Source of the DNA: Baffinella frigidus
Taxonomy: Eukaryota; Cryptophyceae; Cryptomonadales; Baffinellaceae
Direction: 5' to 3'
Length of the DNA stretch: 20,718 nt
Assembly: GCA_026770585.1 (NCBI GenBank)
Contig: MU646314.1
Span: 1,436,905 to 1,457,622, forward strand
Of this stretch, positions 16,101 to 20,718 are shown in pieces. Made by a program: the position numbers and the translations under genes. Under the pieces are notes generated by a model, which was not told where the DNA came from, searched no databases, and worked only from the letters and a program-made list of their open reading frames with translations. Position 1 is the first letter of the stretch; each line of letters opens with the position of its first letter.

Positions 16101-16110
16101 CAGAGGAGCG
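9992..16110 (-). CDS. SEC12/PREB-like beta-propeller gene (overall span)
   Basis: Minus-strand exons at 16054-16110, 15068-15279, 13555-13790, 12382-12504, about 11488-11622, 11155-11264, 10611-10665 and 9992-10123 read in order like a SEC12/PREB propeller. They give an N-terminal TPVPFAPAAIVPLPEGG strand, a CVGGGDG loop, a SLL...EARAAVVAEGG..AVHCGAEVQL blade, then LAVSPSGELLAASF..VSVW, KTVISLDKEALVARDAASG, VSALAASGKLLAAG and HVLPVTSLAILP. SEC12 is an ER membrane protein whose cytosolic propeller loads GTP onto SAR1 to start COPII budding. The identification is by recalled family pattern, not alignment. Not all junctions join in phase as drawn, and no membrane anchor is seen, so boundaries need transcripts. 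The window may contain the 5' end nearly complete. Confidence 0.5.
10310..10390 (-). mobile_element. tRNA-derived (SINE-like) sequence
   Basis: The minus strand reads TTTGGCAAAGTTGGTAGAAC then GCTGGGCAGCG, a good match to a tRNA D-arm and A box. It is followed by a degenerate B-box-like GGTTGCGAGTGCC. The stems beyond the D-arm do not pair well, so it is not a functional tRNA. It lies in an intron of the SEC12/PREB-like gene. Confidence 0.5.
10611..10665 (-). CDS. SEC12/PREB-like gene, exon g
   Basis: A GGTCCAG acceptor (10666-10668) is followed by VMSSGVSALAASGKLLAAG, a typical propeller strand pair matching the family's penultimate blade. The donor is uncertain (GCCG|GTTCGC at 10610 chosen). 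The exon start has a second, decayed copy at 10790-10860. The exon is short and has no ATG requirement, so confidence is limited. Confidence 0.35.
10790..10860 (-). pseudogene. Decayed upstream copy of exon g start
   Basis: Direct repeat of 10641-10700 at an offset of about 160 bp: CGACACCCC[G/A]CTCGACATC and CTCTTTTCAACA are shared. The minus frame reads MSSGVSAL then diverges (GPLHVTWDALAAVDCG). The AG acceptor of the good copy is lost here. Confidence 0.5.
10925..11060 (+). repeat. Degenerate telomere-like / CCCTCAA repeat
   Basis: AACCCTTAACCCCCAACCCT grades into CGCTCAACGCTCAACAC and CCCTCAACC units. It lies in an intron of the SEC12/PREB-like gene, but here the transcript carries the G-rich strand, opposite to the clusters next to acceptors. 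Confidence 0.65.
11145..11500 (-). repeat. Four repeats of an exon-end/donor module
   Basis: GCGTGTTG|GTAAGGTGAGC (minus strand) or a close variant occurs near 11150, 11247, 11372 and 11490, spaced 97-125 bp. Each copy preserves either a GTAAGG donor or, when read through, the peptide VRVGKVS/LRVGNVS. Flanking TGTGGAGAGG..TGTCGGT.CAGTGAGGAG sequence is also shared between the first and third. This looks like duplicated alternative exon ends. Confidence 0.6.
11155..11264 (-). CDS. SEC12/PREB-like gene, candidate exon (blade 5)
   Basis: A CCCCAG acceptor at 11265 is followed by LVRVGKVSCANRPARVACLL then AESGTLCIVNSGSVPR, and an excellent donor GTTG|GTAAGG at 11154. The strands fit a propeller blade between blades 4 and 6. 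The phase at its 3' end (2) does not match exon g as drawn, so one boundary is wrong or an exon is missing. Confidence 0.35.
11488..11622 (-). CDS. SEC12/PREB-like gene, exon f with acidic linker
   Basis: The minus strand reads GAEEGDAEEKEDNEAVAGAG, then GIVALLTLPGGKAARGWAPV, then RVGK. An acidic linker leads into a propeller-like strand. An acceptor CGAAGCAG| at 11623 fits the start; the 3' end falls within the repeated GTTGG[T/C]AAGGTG module, so the donor choice is unclear. Frame quality is high: acidic, then hydrophobic, then basic, unlike chance frames nearby. Confidence 0.45.
12184..12227 (+). repeat. Four 11-bp tandem repeats
   Basis: G[T/C]AAAGT[T/G]C[C/G]T is repeated four times head to tail within an intron. 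Confidence 0.85.
12301..12381 (+). repeat. Telomere-like repeat (CCCTAGA/CCCTGCA)
   Basis: AACCCTAGACCCTAGACCCT grades into CCCTGCACCCTGCACC. It begins immediately after the donor of exon e in the minus sense, where the transcript carries the G-rich strand. Confidence 0.8.
12382..12504 (-). CDS. SEC12/PREB-like gene, exon e (blade 4)
   Basis: A telomere-like ...CCCTAAACCAG acceptor (12505-12507) is followed by 41 codons: AFLGEKTVISLDKEALVARD, then AASGLLLASISPSEVPGSTA and L, ending at TTA|GTTAGG. The ..KTVISLDKEALVARDAASG.. strands are characteristic of a propeller blade and fit the family position after VSVW. An earlier donor GAG|GTGCCT would end the exon at SPSE. The exon start has three further copies upstream. 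Confidence 0.55.
12526..12692 (-). repeat. Three decayed upstream copies of exon e start
   Basis: CACCGTCTTCTCCCC..GAAACGCCTGG, the reverse complement of the exon e acceptor and FLGEK codons, recurs degenerately near 12530-12554, 12606-12632 and 12666-12690. The copy at 12606 keeps a CCAG acceptor and reads ASLGEKTVIS. Unit spacing is about 60-75 bp. Confidence 0.6.
12823..13045. mobile_element. Terminal-inverted-repeat element, family 2, copy 1
   Basis: 223 bp bounded by inverted ends CCACTCGAGGCTAGAAATG and its complement, extending imperfectly to ATTTTAAA (about 31 bp). Inside is a long perfect hairpin (12922-12975). No coding capacity. It is a non-autonomous, MITE-like element in an intron of the SEC12/PREB-like gene. 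The flanks show at best an AA duplication. Confidence 0.75.
12922..12975. repeat. Perfect 23-bp hairpin arms, 8-base loop
   Basis: TTGGTCACGTATCTGACAG plus ATTT (12922-12944) is exactly complementary to 12953-12975. Such a stem could pause polymerases or feed a small-RNA pathway if transcribed; that is inference. It lies inside the element at 12823-13045. Confidence 0.9.
13237..13411 (-). CDS. Possible exon or read-through, 57 codons
   Basis: After TTAACCCTAG| (13412) the minus strand is open in the phase left by exon c: AQLRRHVNAPLALARGPTAV, then QYRMLPPALTMGANRRFLPP, then LICTGRRFVLEVVTPLR and a stop. The phase match is suggestive, but the stop and the lack of blade pattern argue against it being in the main transcript. 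Confidence 0.2.
13421..13545 (+). repeat. GCGAAGCACACGTT[A/C]AAAA repeats
   Basis: Four degenerate units of about 21-35 bases with a common GGCGAAG[C/T]ACAC core and TTAAAA/GGTTTA spacers, just downstream (minus sense) of exon c. Confidence 0.65.
13555..13790 (-). CDS. SEC12/PREB-like gene, exon c (blade 3)
   Basis: A strong acceptor CCTCCTGCTCCAG| is followed by VRFVEEVAGRVSPRKRRIPG, then LRDVAGLNRGGVKEGEELGS, then KEAGLAVSPSGELLAASFGT and SVSVWALVPGADSEGAEA. The AVSPSGELLAASFG..VSVW segment is a canonical WD40-type blade. The basic PRKRR stretch is a surface loop or linker. The end is drawn at GCTAG|GTCGCC; GTG after VWAL is an alternative phase-0 donor. The exon start is triplicated, with decayed copies at 13818-13919 and 14236-14272. 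Confidence 0.6.
13818..13919 (-). pseudogene. Upstream copy of exon c start (variant b)
   Basis: A TCCTGCAG| acceptor is followed by MRFVEEVMKLRPGRPSPRKR then CIPGLRDISGLTK and a TAG. It aligns with the first 27 residues of exon c but stops before the blade. If used, it would truncate the protein. Confidence 0.55.
14168..14193. repeat. Perfect 26-bp palindrome
   Basis: AGAATGTACAGGATCCTGTA plus CATTCT is exactly self-complementary with no loop. It is flanked by GTCAACTTTTGGC on the left and TGTCAACTT on the right. Confidence 0.9.
14236..14272 (-). pseudogene. Upstream copy of exon c start (variant c)
   Basis: The same CCTCCTGCTCCAG acceptor is followed by VRLVEEVAGRVS, after which the similarity is lost (TSDVTGSNHK). 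It lies right beside the octamer array, which extends the intron on its 5' side. Confidence 0.55.
14289..14572 (+). repeat. Octamer array (GTTACTAT)n
   Basis: About 35 units of GTTACTAT with variants (GTTGCTAT, GTTACGGT, GTTACTGT). Long frames reading LLCYYVTM and similar are translations of the repeat, not genes. In the SEC12/PREB-like sense it reads ATAGTAAC and lies just 5' of an acceptor copy. Confidence 0.9.
14655..14845. mobile_element. Terminal-inverted-repeat element, family 2, copy 2
   Basis: 191 bp with ends CCAC[A/T]CGAGAATGC[T/C][A/G]GAGG and an inner TCTATTTA/TCCTATTTA. It shares ACAACCCCACAT[A/T]TAAA, GGTAC and the CTCGAGTGG end with copy 1. The right arm contains a TATA-like ATATAAATAG; whether it acts as a promoter is unknown. 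Confidence 0.7.
15068..15279 (-). CDS. SEC12/PREB-like gene, exon b (blades 1-2)
   Basis: A TTAACCCCTAAACAG| acceptor (15280-15281) is followed by two phase bases, then GAARYLCVGGGDGEEEGGAL, then LLQDDPETGFSLSLLCEVSG, then GEARAAVVAEGGLAVHCGAE and VQLCLSLVD with a stop at 15068-15070. The VGGGDG loop, the SLL strand and the ..AVV..GGLAVHCGAEVQL blade match the N-terminal propeller of SEC12/PREB, where a GGGG loop is conserved. The stop suggests that splicing occurs before it: CTG|GTTGAC or GAG|GTCCAG would both leave phase 0 and join exon c. If the stop is used, a short protein would result. Confidence 0.6.
15290..16050 (-). repeat. Intron made of telomere-like repeats
   Basis: Almost the whole 774-bp intron between exons a and b consists of TTTAGGG, TTCAGGG and TTTTAGG variants on the plus strand, i.e. 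CCCTAAA in the transcript. Only 15464-15546 interrupts it, with the extra copy of the exon b start. A roughly 250-bp block (near 15570-15720) is repeated at 15800-15960. Confidence 0.9.
15461..15546 (-). pseudogene. Upstream copy of exon b start
   Basis: A CCAAAACAG| acceptor is followed by GAARYRSVGGGHFIVERVQR then PRGRRTP and a TAA that lies in the telomere-like repeat. It aligns with GAARYLCVGGGDG of exon b and uses the same phase, so it could be spliced as a truncating exon. Confidence 0.55.
16054..16110 (-). CDS. SEC12/PREB-like gene, exon a (N-terminal)
   Basis: The minus strand reads LLCTPVPFAPAAIVPLPEG and ends at GGAGG|GTAAAC in phase 1, which joins exon b exactly in frame (PLPEG-GAARY). 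PVPFAPAAIVP fits the first propeller strand of SEC12/PREB, close to the N-terminus. The acceptor is either CCGACAG (16111) or GAGCAG (16162), the latter adding RENIAKRIPTA. No ATG was found; the first exon lies upstream. Confidence 0.5.
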
Positions 16111-16117
16111 CTGTCGG

Positions 16118-16345
16118 GATGCGCTTCGCGATGTTCTCCCGCCCCCGCTCCAGGCCCCACCCTGCTCGTTTTCGGGATAATTAGCATACGGTGTTGCTTC
16201 GCGATGCTCTCTCGGCCCCGCTCAAGGACCCACCCAGCTCTTGTTCAGGGTAATGCGCACACAGTGTTGCTTTGCGATGTTCTCCCGCCCCCGCTCCAGG
16301 CCCCACCCTGCTTGTTTCCGGGGTAATGAGCAGACGGTGTTGGAC
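16118..16345 (-). repeat. Three tandem repeats of about 73 bp
   Basis: CGATGTTCTCCCGCCCCCGC (plus strand) at 16129, then copies at 16201 and 16275, with GG[C/A]CCCACCC and GGTAAT/GATAAT..GTGTTG in each. In the gene sense each unit has or has nearly AGCAG|GGTGGGGCCTGGAG, i.e. an acceptor plus exon-start module upstream of exon a. Confidence 0.75.
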
Positions 16346-16795
16346 TTCGGTAGATCCTGGGCCGCCTGGGACCACGTCTCTTGTAAGAGGACTAGGGCGT
16401 ACCGTACTCCAATTCCGTGTGTAAATCTCCTGTGGCCGAGGAGTGTTCCCGACTAGAACCCTCCCTGACGTACCGCATCCACTAGCCCTGGCAGGTGGCT
16501 CAAATTGTGCTCTGGGACAAAAATGCAAGCCCCCCCGATCTGGGGGGTCGGTCAAGGTAAATCAAAAATGTTCCAGCAGACTATTTGAGCAACCGCCCAG
16601 GGCTGATGGAGTGCTCCAGTGCGCCGAGTGAGGAGGGAACAGTCCATCTAAACAAAATCCAGAGGCCCTACGGATTCAATACCGTAGGGACATAGGGGGG
16701 TTCCTATAGATGAGGTAACGGATTCCAACCTCCCAGGGCTGGTGGATAGGAATCGCACGCGGCTCATCGGCGTGGGCGGCGGGATAGAGGAATTC
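16346..16795. other. Interval without a supported gene
   Basis: Contains a perfect 8-bp hairpin CCCTACGG-8 nt-CCGTAGGG at 16666-16689. The frames here are short or overlap the minisatellite. The first exon of the SEC12/PREB-like gene could lie in this interval but was not identified. Confidence 0.4.
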
Positions 16796-17005
16796 AGGGT
16801 TGAGGGGTTTGGGGATCAGGGTTTTGGGGATCAGGGTTTGGGGATCAGGGTTTGGGGATCAGGGTTTGGGGATCAGGGTTCGGGGATCAGGGTTGGGGGA
16901 TTAGGGTTTGGGGATCAGGGTTTGGGATTAGGTTTTGGGGATCAGGGTTTGGGGATCAGGGTTTTGGGATCAGGGTTTGGGGATCAGAGTTTGGGGTTTG
17001 GGGGA
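16796..17005 (+). repeat. GGGGATCAGGGTTT minisatellite (telomere-like)
   Basis: About 14 units of 14-15 bases (GGGGATCAGGGTTTG), a telomere-like unit alternating with GGGGATC. The long frames here reading GIRVWGSGFGDQ are repeat translations. Confidence 0.9.
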
Positions 17006-17009
17006 TGGA

Positions 17010-17165
17010 GGGCGCGCCTGTAAGGGCGAGGAGAGAGAGCCACTTGGAGAGGAAGAGCGCGACGCGGAGCAGTTTGGCTGCTGCGGTCGAGAGCCGGACG
17101 AGCCCGCCTCGCCACAACAGCTCCAGCTGCCAACCGCCGCCACTGTCAGCAATTTCGGCACATTC
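17010..17165. other. Possible coding segment, strand unresolved
   Basis: The minus strand reads WQLELLWRGGLVRLSTAAAK then LLRVALFLSKWLSLLALT, amphipathic and hydrophobic. The plus strand reads EGAPVRARRESHLERKSATR, also open. The minus strand also has a pyrimidine-rich CTCTCTCCTCGCCCTTACAG acceptor near 17011. I cannot choose. Confidence 0.2.
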
Positions 17166-17755
17166 TGAATGCGTTGTCCCGCATTCCAAGATTGTGACCC
17201 CCCCCCCGCATGGAAGAGAACCGGGTTCTGGTCTTTTGAGTGGATGGGCGTTTGGTTTAGCACGCTTGTACGGGTTTGGTGTGACGAATGGTGTTCATCA
17301 TACGATTAGATGCAATCACTCTCGCACCTGGGAAACTTCAATCACTCTCGCACCTGGGAAACTTCGAAGAGGGACCAACGATTTGCTGACATCAGAATCG
17401 TGATATCCATCACAGCATCCATTTCGGAGGCAAGTGTTCACGGTCGCAGCCAGAGGCGCGCGGGACGCAAGAGAGCGCGAGAGAGCGAGAGGTGTTCGTG
17501 TGGGTGGGCGGAACAGAGAGAGAGAGAGCTGGCGAGGGAGGGGAACAGACATTGAGGATGCAGAGGATGGATGGGAGCCAGTAGGCAGCCATGACGTGCA
17601 CCACCCGGGTCTGCGGATCGTACAACTTGCTTAGCTTCCAGTGTCGTCTGCCCACTCTGGTCAAGCTGCTGAGACCAAATACACATCCTTCTCCACTCAC
17701 TATTCCGCCCCTCGAGCGCATTACGAATGCTCATGTTAATAGGGTTATGGGGTAG
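17166..17755. other. Weakly supported stretch
   Basis: Includes the 26-base direct repeat ATCACTCTCGCACCTGGGAA at 17315 and 17340. At 17550-17730 both strands are open: the minus strand reads GRRHWKLSKLYDPQTRVVHV, the plus strand from the ATG at 17591 MTCTTRVCGSYNLLSFQCRL. Neither can be confirmed. Confidence 0.3.
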
Positions 17756-17865
17756 CCTACGGCGTTGCCTAGGGACCTCCTACTGTAGGCCAAAATCCCA
17801 GGACTTTTTGGTCATAGGAGCCCTACGGCCTACGGCAGGCAATTTCGTAGGCCTAACTGCCCCAT
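17756..17865. mobile_element. Foldback element, separate family
   Basis: About 110 bp. The left arm TATGGGGTAGCCTACGGCGT pairs with the right end AGGCCTAACTGCCCCATA, with further inner pairing (GCCTAGG.., CCTACTGTAGG). It has the same CCTAC-TGTAGG core as family 1 but different outer arms. Confidence 0.6.
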
Positions 17866-17932
17866 ATTGAGTCCGTTAGCCTATGGATGTGCAGACGAGG
17901 TTCTGTTTCTCAAGATGCTCCCCAGCATGCAT

Positions 17933-18310
17933 TCACCATGGTTGGATGAGGAGTGGTGCACCAGAGGGGGGAGAACCAGGGAGCGCGGCAGTCTCGGAGC
18001 CTCTGTTTGAGGCGCTCCGCCCCGGTTCAGCAGCCCCCCCCAAGTGGAGTTCCCCTCCGTCCCCATGAGGCCCATCGCAGCCTCTCTCACTAGCGCTTGC
18101 CCCCTGCTCATGAAAACGAAGAGAAGCGGTCAGGCGGACACAAAACTCCCACGGGCAGCCAACGTCGCCAGGGGTACCTGAGATGCAAATGGAGGGCACC
18201 CCACCGTGACTGAGAGCCTTCGGCGCCATCTGCTGGCCCTTCCCGTTCGCCTGATCCATTTCCGCCGGCCATTCGCAAGCAGGACCTTCCGTGTGAGAGT
18301 AGCAGCCCAT
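17933..18310 (-). CDS. Possible gene or first exon, unknown
   Basis: ATG at 18308-18310 begins MGCYSHTEGPACEWPAEMDQ, then ANGKGQQMAPKALSHGGVPS and ICIS, reaching a strong donor CTCAG|GTACCC near 18174. The unspliced frame is open to 17933. An MGC start is compatible with lipid modification, but that is speculation. No domain is recognised and the downstream exon is unresolved. Confidence 0.25.
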   Translation of the reverse strand: MGCYSHTEGPACEWPAEMDQANGKGQQMAPKALSHGGVPSICISGTPGDVGCPWEFCVRLTASLRFHEQGASASERGCDGPHGDGGELHLGGAAEPGRSASNRGSETAALPGSPPSGAPLLIQPW

Positions 18311-19060
18311 CGCCGCGGATCCTTGTTGAACCGAGACCCGTTATCCCCCGCACGGACGATCCCGACTGCAGAACGATGGTCTGCTCGATCGCACCGTCGC
18401 TCATTCTGTCAGTGCCAGCTGTCAAGCGTCCTTTGCTTGTCGTTTGGGAACAGAGTGTGACCAGTAGCATGGCATATTAGGTTTGGGCGAGCTTGCCTGC
18501 GCTCCGGAGATCGAGGCCAAGAGCACGAGTAGCGCCAGCATCGTTCCGCCACGCACCGACGCCTCCACACGCTAGGGGGGGCCAGGGGAAATGGCGTGAG
18601 GAGCGAGAGTCCCTTCAATCAAATGAGGGGGTCTGCAAACAAGCAGGGACGCAACGCATTGACTTTTGGCGTCGACAGGGCTTGGGGTTGACTTTTGGCG
18701 GCGAATTTTGGTTGGTGCTCGCCCCCCCCCCTCCGTACCCCCCCGTGTCCTCTTTCATACCTTTCGAACGTGGGTTAGAAGGCGGCTGAGCGCGGCATCG
18801 CGCGACCGCACCAACAAAATGAGCGTCTTGAGCACAGTGCTGCAGAGAATTCTGGCTGAGTCTTTGATCTCTCTCACTTACCTCACTTACCAGACTTATT
18901 TGACGGTTGAATCCCTCTGCAACCATGCATGTCACCGCCCCCCCTCCCTAAGCCCCCTTGCACCTTAATCAGCTAATTGCGTTTTCTGAGCTTGCTGACT
19001 TCTCCTCTGCAATTTATCAGGGCAGGGGAGCGTCGGAGGCCTCCCGACTGTCCTGCGGCG
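18311..19060. other. Region upstream of the metal transporter
   Basis: No confident gene. A plus-strand ATG at 18819 opens MSVLSTVLQRILAESLISLT and may be a small exon. GTTGACTTTTGGC-like motifs occur twice (about 18657 and 18688), related to those near 14155 and 15047. The promoter of the transporter gene should lie here, but no TATA box is evident. Confidence 0.35.
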
Positions 19061-19348
19061 ATGCTTCACCGCCACCCGAAGGCAGTGGCGCTGGCGGCGC
19101 GACGTATCGCATTCACAGCCGGGGCCGCCCAGGCGCGCGCTGTCACGGTCAAGCGCGCCGCGCTGGGAGGACACCATGTCCCGGCCAGCTTCCCGGCGCA
19201 CAGCGGCGCGCTGGTTTTCAGGGCGGGGAACGTGTCGCCTCTGCCTGCGGACGTGGTTGCGGGGTGCGGCGCGCGGGCGCACGGAGGACATGGACACGCG
19301 AACTTCCCCTCCGCGCGCCATGACGACGACGAGGAAACGCACAAGCAG
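19061..19348 (+). CDS. Cation diffusion facilitator transporter, exon 1
   Basis: ATG at 19061 opens MLHRHPKAVALAARRIAFTA then GAAQARAVTVKRAALGG, an Arg/Ala-rich stretch without acidic residues that looks like a mitochondrial or plastid transit peptide. It ends with a His/Asp-rich segment (HGGHGHANFPSARHDDDEET then HKQ) as is common before the first membrane helix of metal CDF proteins. Donor CAG|GTACGA, phase 0. An in-frame ATG at 18977 is an alternative but adds a non-targeting-like start. CDF proteins export or sequester Zn, Fe, Mn or Co by proton exchange. Confidence 0.65.
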
Positions 19349-19487
19349 GTACGAATTTCTCGGGGTGATGTGCTTGTTAGTGCTGAGACTCTTGGCTGTC
19401 AAACTAAAACAAACAATGCGATGCCGAGCGTTTTGTACTGCATCGCTGATCAGAGCAGTAGCGCGTATGCTTTGTCGGTCGCGGGCA

Positions 19488-19918
19488 AACCCCCAAACCC
19501 TGAACCCCAAACCCTAAACCCTAAACCCTGAACCCTAGACCCTAAACCCTGAACCCTGAACCCTGAACCCTAAACCCTTAACCCTTAACCCTGAACCCTG
19601 ATCCCTGAACCCTAAATCTTGAACCCTGCATCCTCAACCCTGAACCCTGAACCCTGAACCTGACTGAACCCTGAACCCTGAACCCTGAACTCTCTGAACC
19701 CTGAACCCTGAACCCTGAACCCTGAACCCTGAACCCTGAACCCTAAACCCTACACCCTAAACCCTACCCCCTTCACCCTACACCCTACACCCTACCACTC
19801 ACACCCCACACCCTGCACCCTGCACCCTGCACCCTGCACCCTGCGCCCTGCACCCTACACACCACACACCACACCCTACACCCTACACCCAACACCCGAA
19901 ACCCGAAACCCGAAACGA
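19488..19918 (+). repeat. Telomere-like repeats filling transporter intron 1
   Basis: CCCTAAA, CCCTGAA, CCCTGCA and CCCTACA units, about 430 bp, occupy most of the 574-bp intron (19349-19922) and run up to ...CCCGAAACGATCAG. The transcript carries the C-rich strand. Confidence 0.9.
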
Positions 19919-19922
19919 TCAG

Positions 19923-19979
19923 GCGATGAACGTGACATACCTGGGACTCGGGAAGAACGTGGTCCTGGTCGTGGCCAAG
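19923..19979 (+). CDS. CDF transporter, exon 2 (first membrane helix)
   Basis: CGATCAG| then 19 codons AMNVTYLGLGKNVVLVVAK then |GTCCCC, phase 0 at both ends. GLGxNVVLxxxK is the family's first transmembrane helix, and it joins exon 3 exactly. The donor GTCCCC is poor, but the family match on both sides supports it. Confidence 0.75.
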
Positions 19980-20394
19980 GTCCCCGTCGCCCCCCCCCTC
20001 CCCCCCAGATCTCATAGGAAGATGGTTTTACTTTCTGGCAATGAAATTTACCACACAGAATGAGTGTTATCTTCGTACACGTTGTATACTTGGTGATGCA
20101 TGACTCTGGGTAGGTGACTCTCTAGAGCATCTTCTGCCCCCCCTCCCGCCACTTAGCAGCGACCGAGGAACTTTTTGCCTTGAATGCAAGGTGAAATTCC
20201 TGTTAGGTTAGAGGGTAGTGGATAAGAGTCTAGTACAAATGAGTTAGATGGACTGTATCTGTGAAGCCTCCAGTGGCTGCTAAGTGGCACTCTCCCCCCA
20301 CACCAGGGCGAGCATGCCACCAAATTGCAACACTCTACAGAGTGTTCTACTGAGTGTTACGGAGTGCCGCACCTCGGAAGATGCCGAACCCAGG

Positions 20395-20440
<46 letters not shown>

Positions 20441-20618
20441 TAGAGAGAGAGTGTGTGTGTGCACGCGTGCTGGCAAGCCCAGCACTAACCGCACGCGGGG
20501 CTCAGCGCACGCGGGGCTCAGCGTTTCTTGAATTCCCCCCAAACCCGAAAGCCCTCAACCCCCTGGTACACATCCAAAAACGCGTGGGTCGCGGCGGTGA
20601 ATGTGTCAACGGCCGCAG
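19980..20618 (+). other. CDF transporter intron 2
   Basis: 639 bp, GT...CCGCAG. Contains C-runs near 19990, a diverged copy of the CACACCAGGG.CGAGCA motif (20296), GAGTGTT repeats, and the GT/GA microsatellite. Confidence 0.7.
20395..20461 (+). repeat. (GT)n(GA)n(GT)n compound microsatellite
   Basis: About 15 GT units, about 13 GA units with one TA interruption, then 5 GT units, inside intron 2 of the transporter gene. Confidence 0.95.
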
Positions 20619-20718
20619 GGGTTCGTGGGGGTGACCGCGAACTCAGCAGCGCTGGTAGCAGACGCCGTGCACTCCCTCTCGGACATTGTGTCGGATCTGG
20701 TGGCTGTCGCGGCGCTCA
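20619..20718 (+). CDS. CDF transporter, exon 3 (partial, runs off the window)
   Basis: GGCCGCAG| is followed by GFVGVTANSAALVADAVHSL then SDIVSDLVAVAAL, still open at the last base. This is the CDF signature region: S-ALVADAVHSLSD..D holds the His and Asp residues (HxxxD in helix 2) that bind the metal in the membrane. The HSLSD..SDL pattern is closest to mitochondrial/bacterial Fe-Zn type CDFs, which fits the putative transit peptide in exon 1; substrate is inference. Confidence 0.9.

Noticed and set aside
16742-17023. Gly/Phe/Val-rich frame resembling a structural protein
   Set aside because: It is the translation of the GGGGATCAGGGTTT minisatellite.

Overview
The window looks like nuclear DNA of a GC-rich, intron-rich eukaryote, most likely a unicellular alga or another protist. 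The evidence is short exons split by GT-AG introns, degenerate plant-type telomere motifs (TTTAGGG/CCCTAAA and variants) scattered through the interior, microsatellites, foldback elements and tRNA-derived sequences, with no operons or Shine-Dalgarno sites. A cryptophyte-like alga is my guess from overall style, not something the sequence proves. Most long open frames are chance frames in GC-rich DNA. The real coding signal is in short exons, many lacking their own ATG.

Layout. 1-130: C-rich telomere-like intron end and a terminal exon (+). 440-2135: four copies of a ~100-124 bp near-palindromic foldback element. 1612-1955: minus-strand coding fragments. 2217-2400: a gene fragment sharing its C-terminal tail with the next gene. 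3027-4296: an intact WD40-repeat gene (-), divergent from a small first exon at 4381 (+). 5250-5394: a candidate first exon. 6029-6063: hairpin. 6710-6840: an acidic terminal exon (-), with duplicated sequence and a tRNA-like element behind it. 7700-9350: tandem duplication, microsatellites and a dispersed ~50 bp motif. 9992-16110: the main gene, about 6 kb on the minus strand, whose exons in order resemble the SEC12/PREB beta-propeller family (ER exchange factor for the SAR1 GTPase that starts COPII coats). Its introns are filled with telomere-like repeats, an octamer array, two related terminal-inverted-repeat elements, and repeated copies of its own exon starts. 16124-19060: minisatellite, telomere-like repeats, another foldback and weakly supported coding segments. 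19061 to the end: first three exons of a cation diffusion facilitator metal transporter (+), running off the window.

The most unusual signal is architectural. At five places in minus-strand genes the 3' splice site plus exon start has extra degenerate copies, always on the upstream (transcript 5') side of the good exon. In four cases telomere-like sequence directly before an acceptor is in the CCCTAAA-sense orientation, which could supply branch-point-like and pyrimidine-rich sequence. No intact transposase, reverse transcriptase, rRNA, canonical tRNA or CRISPR array was seen.
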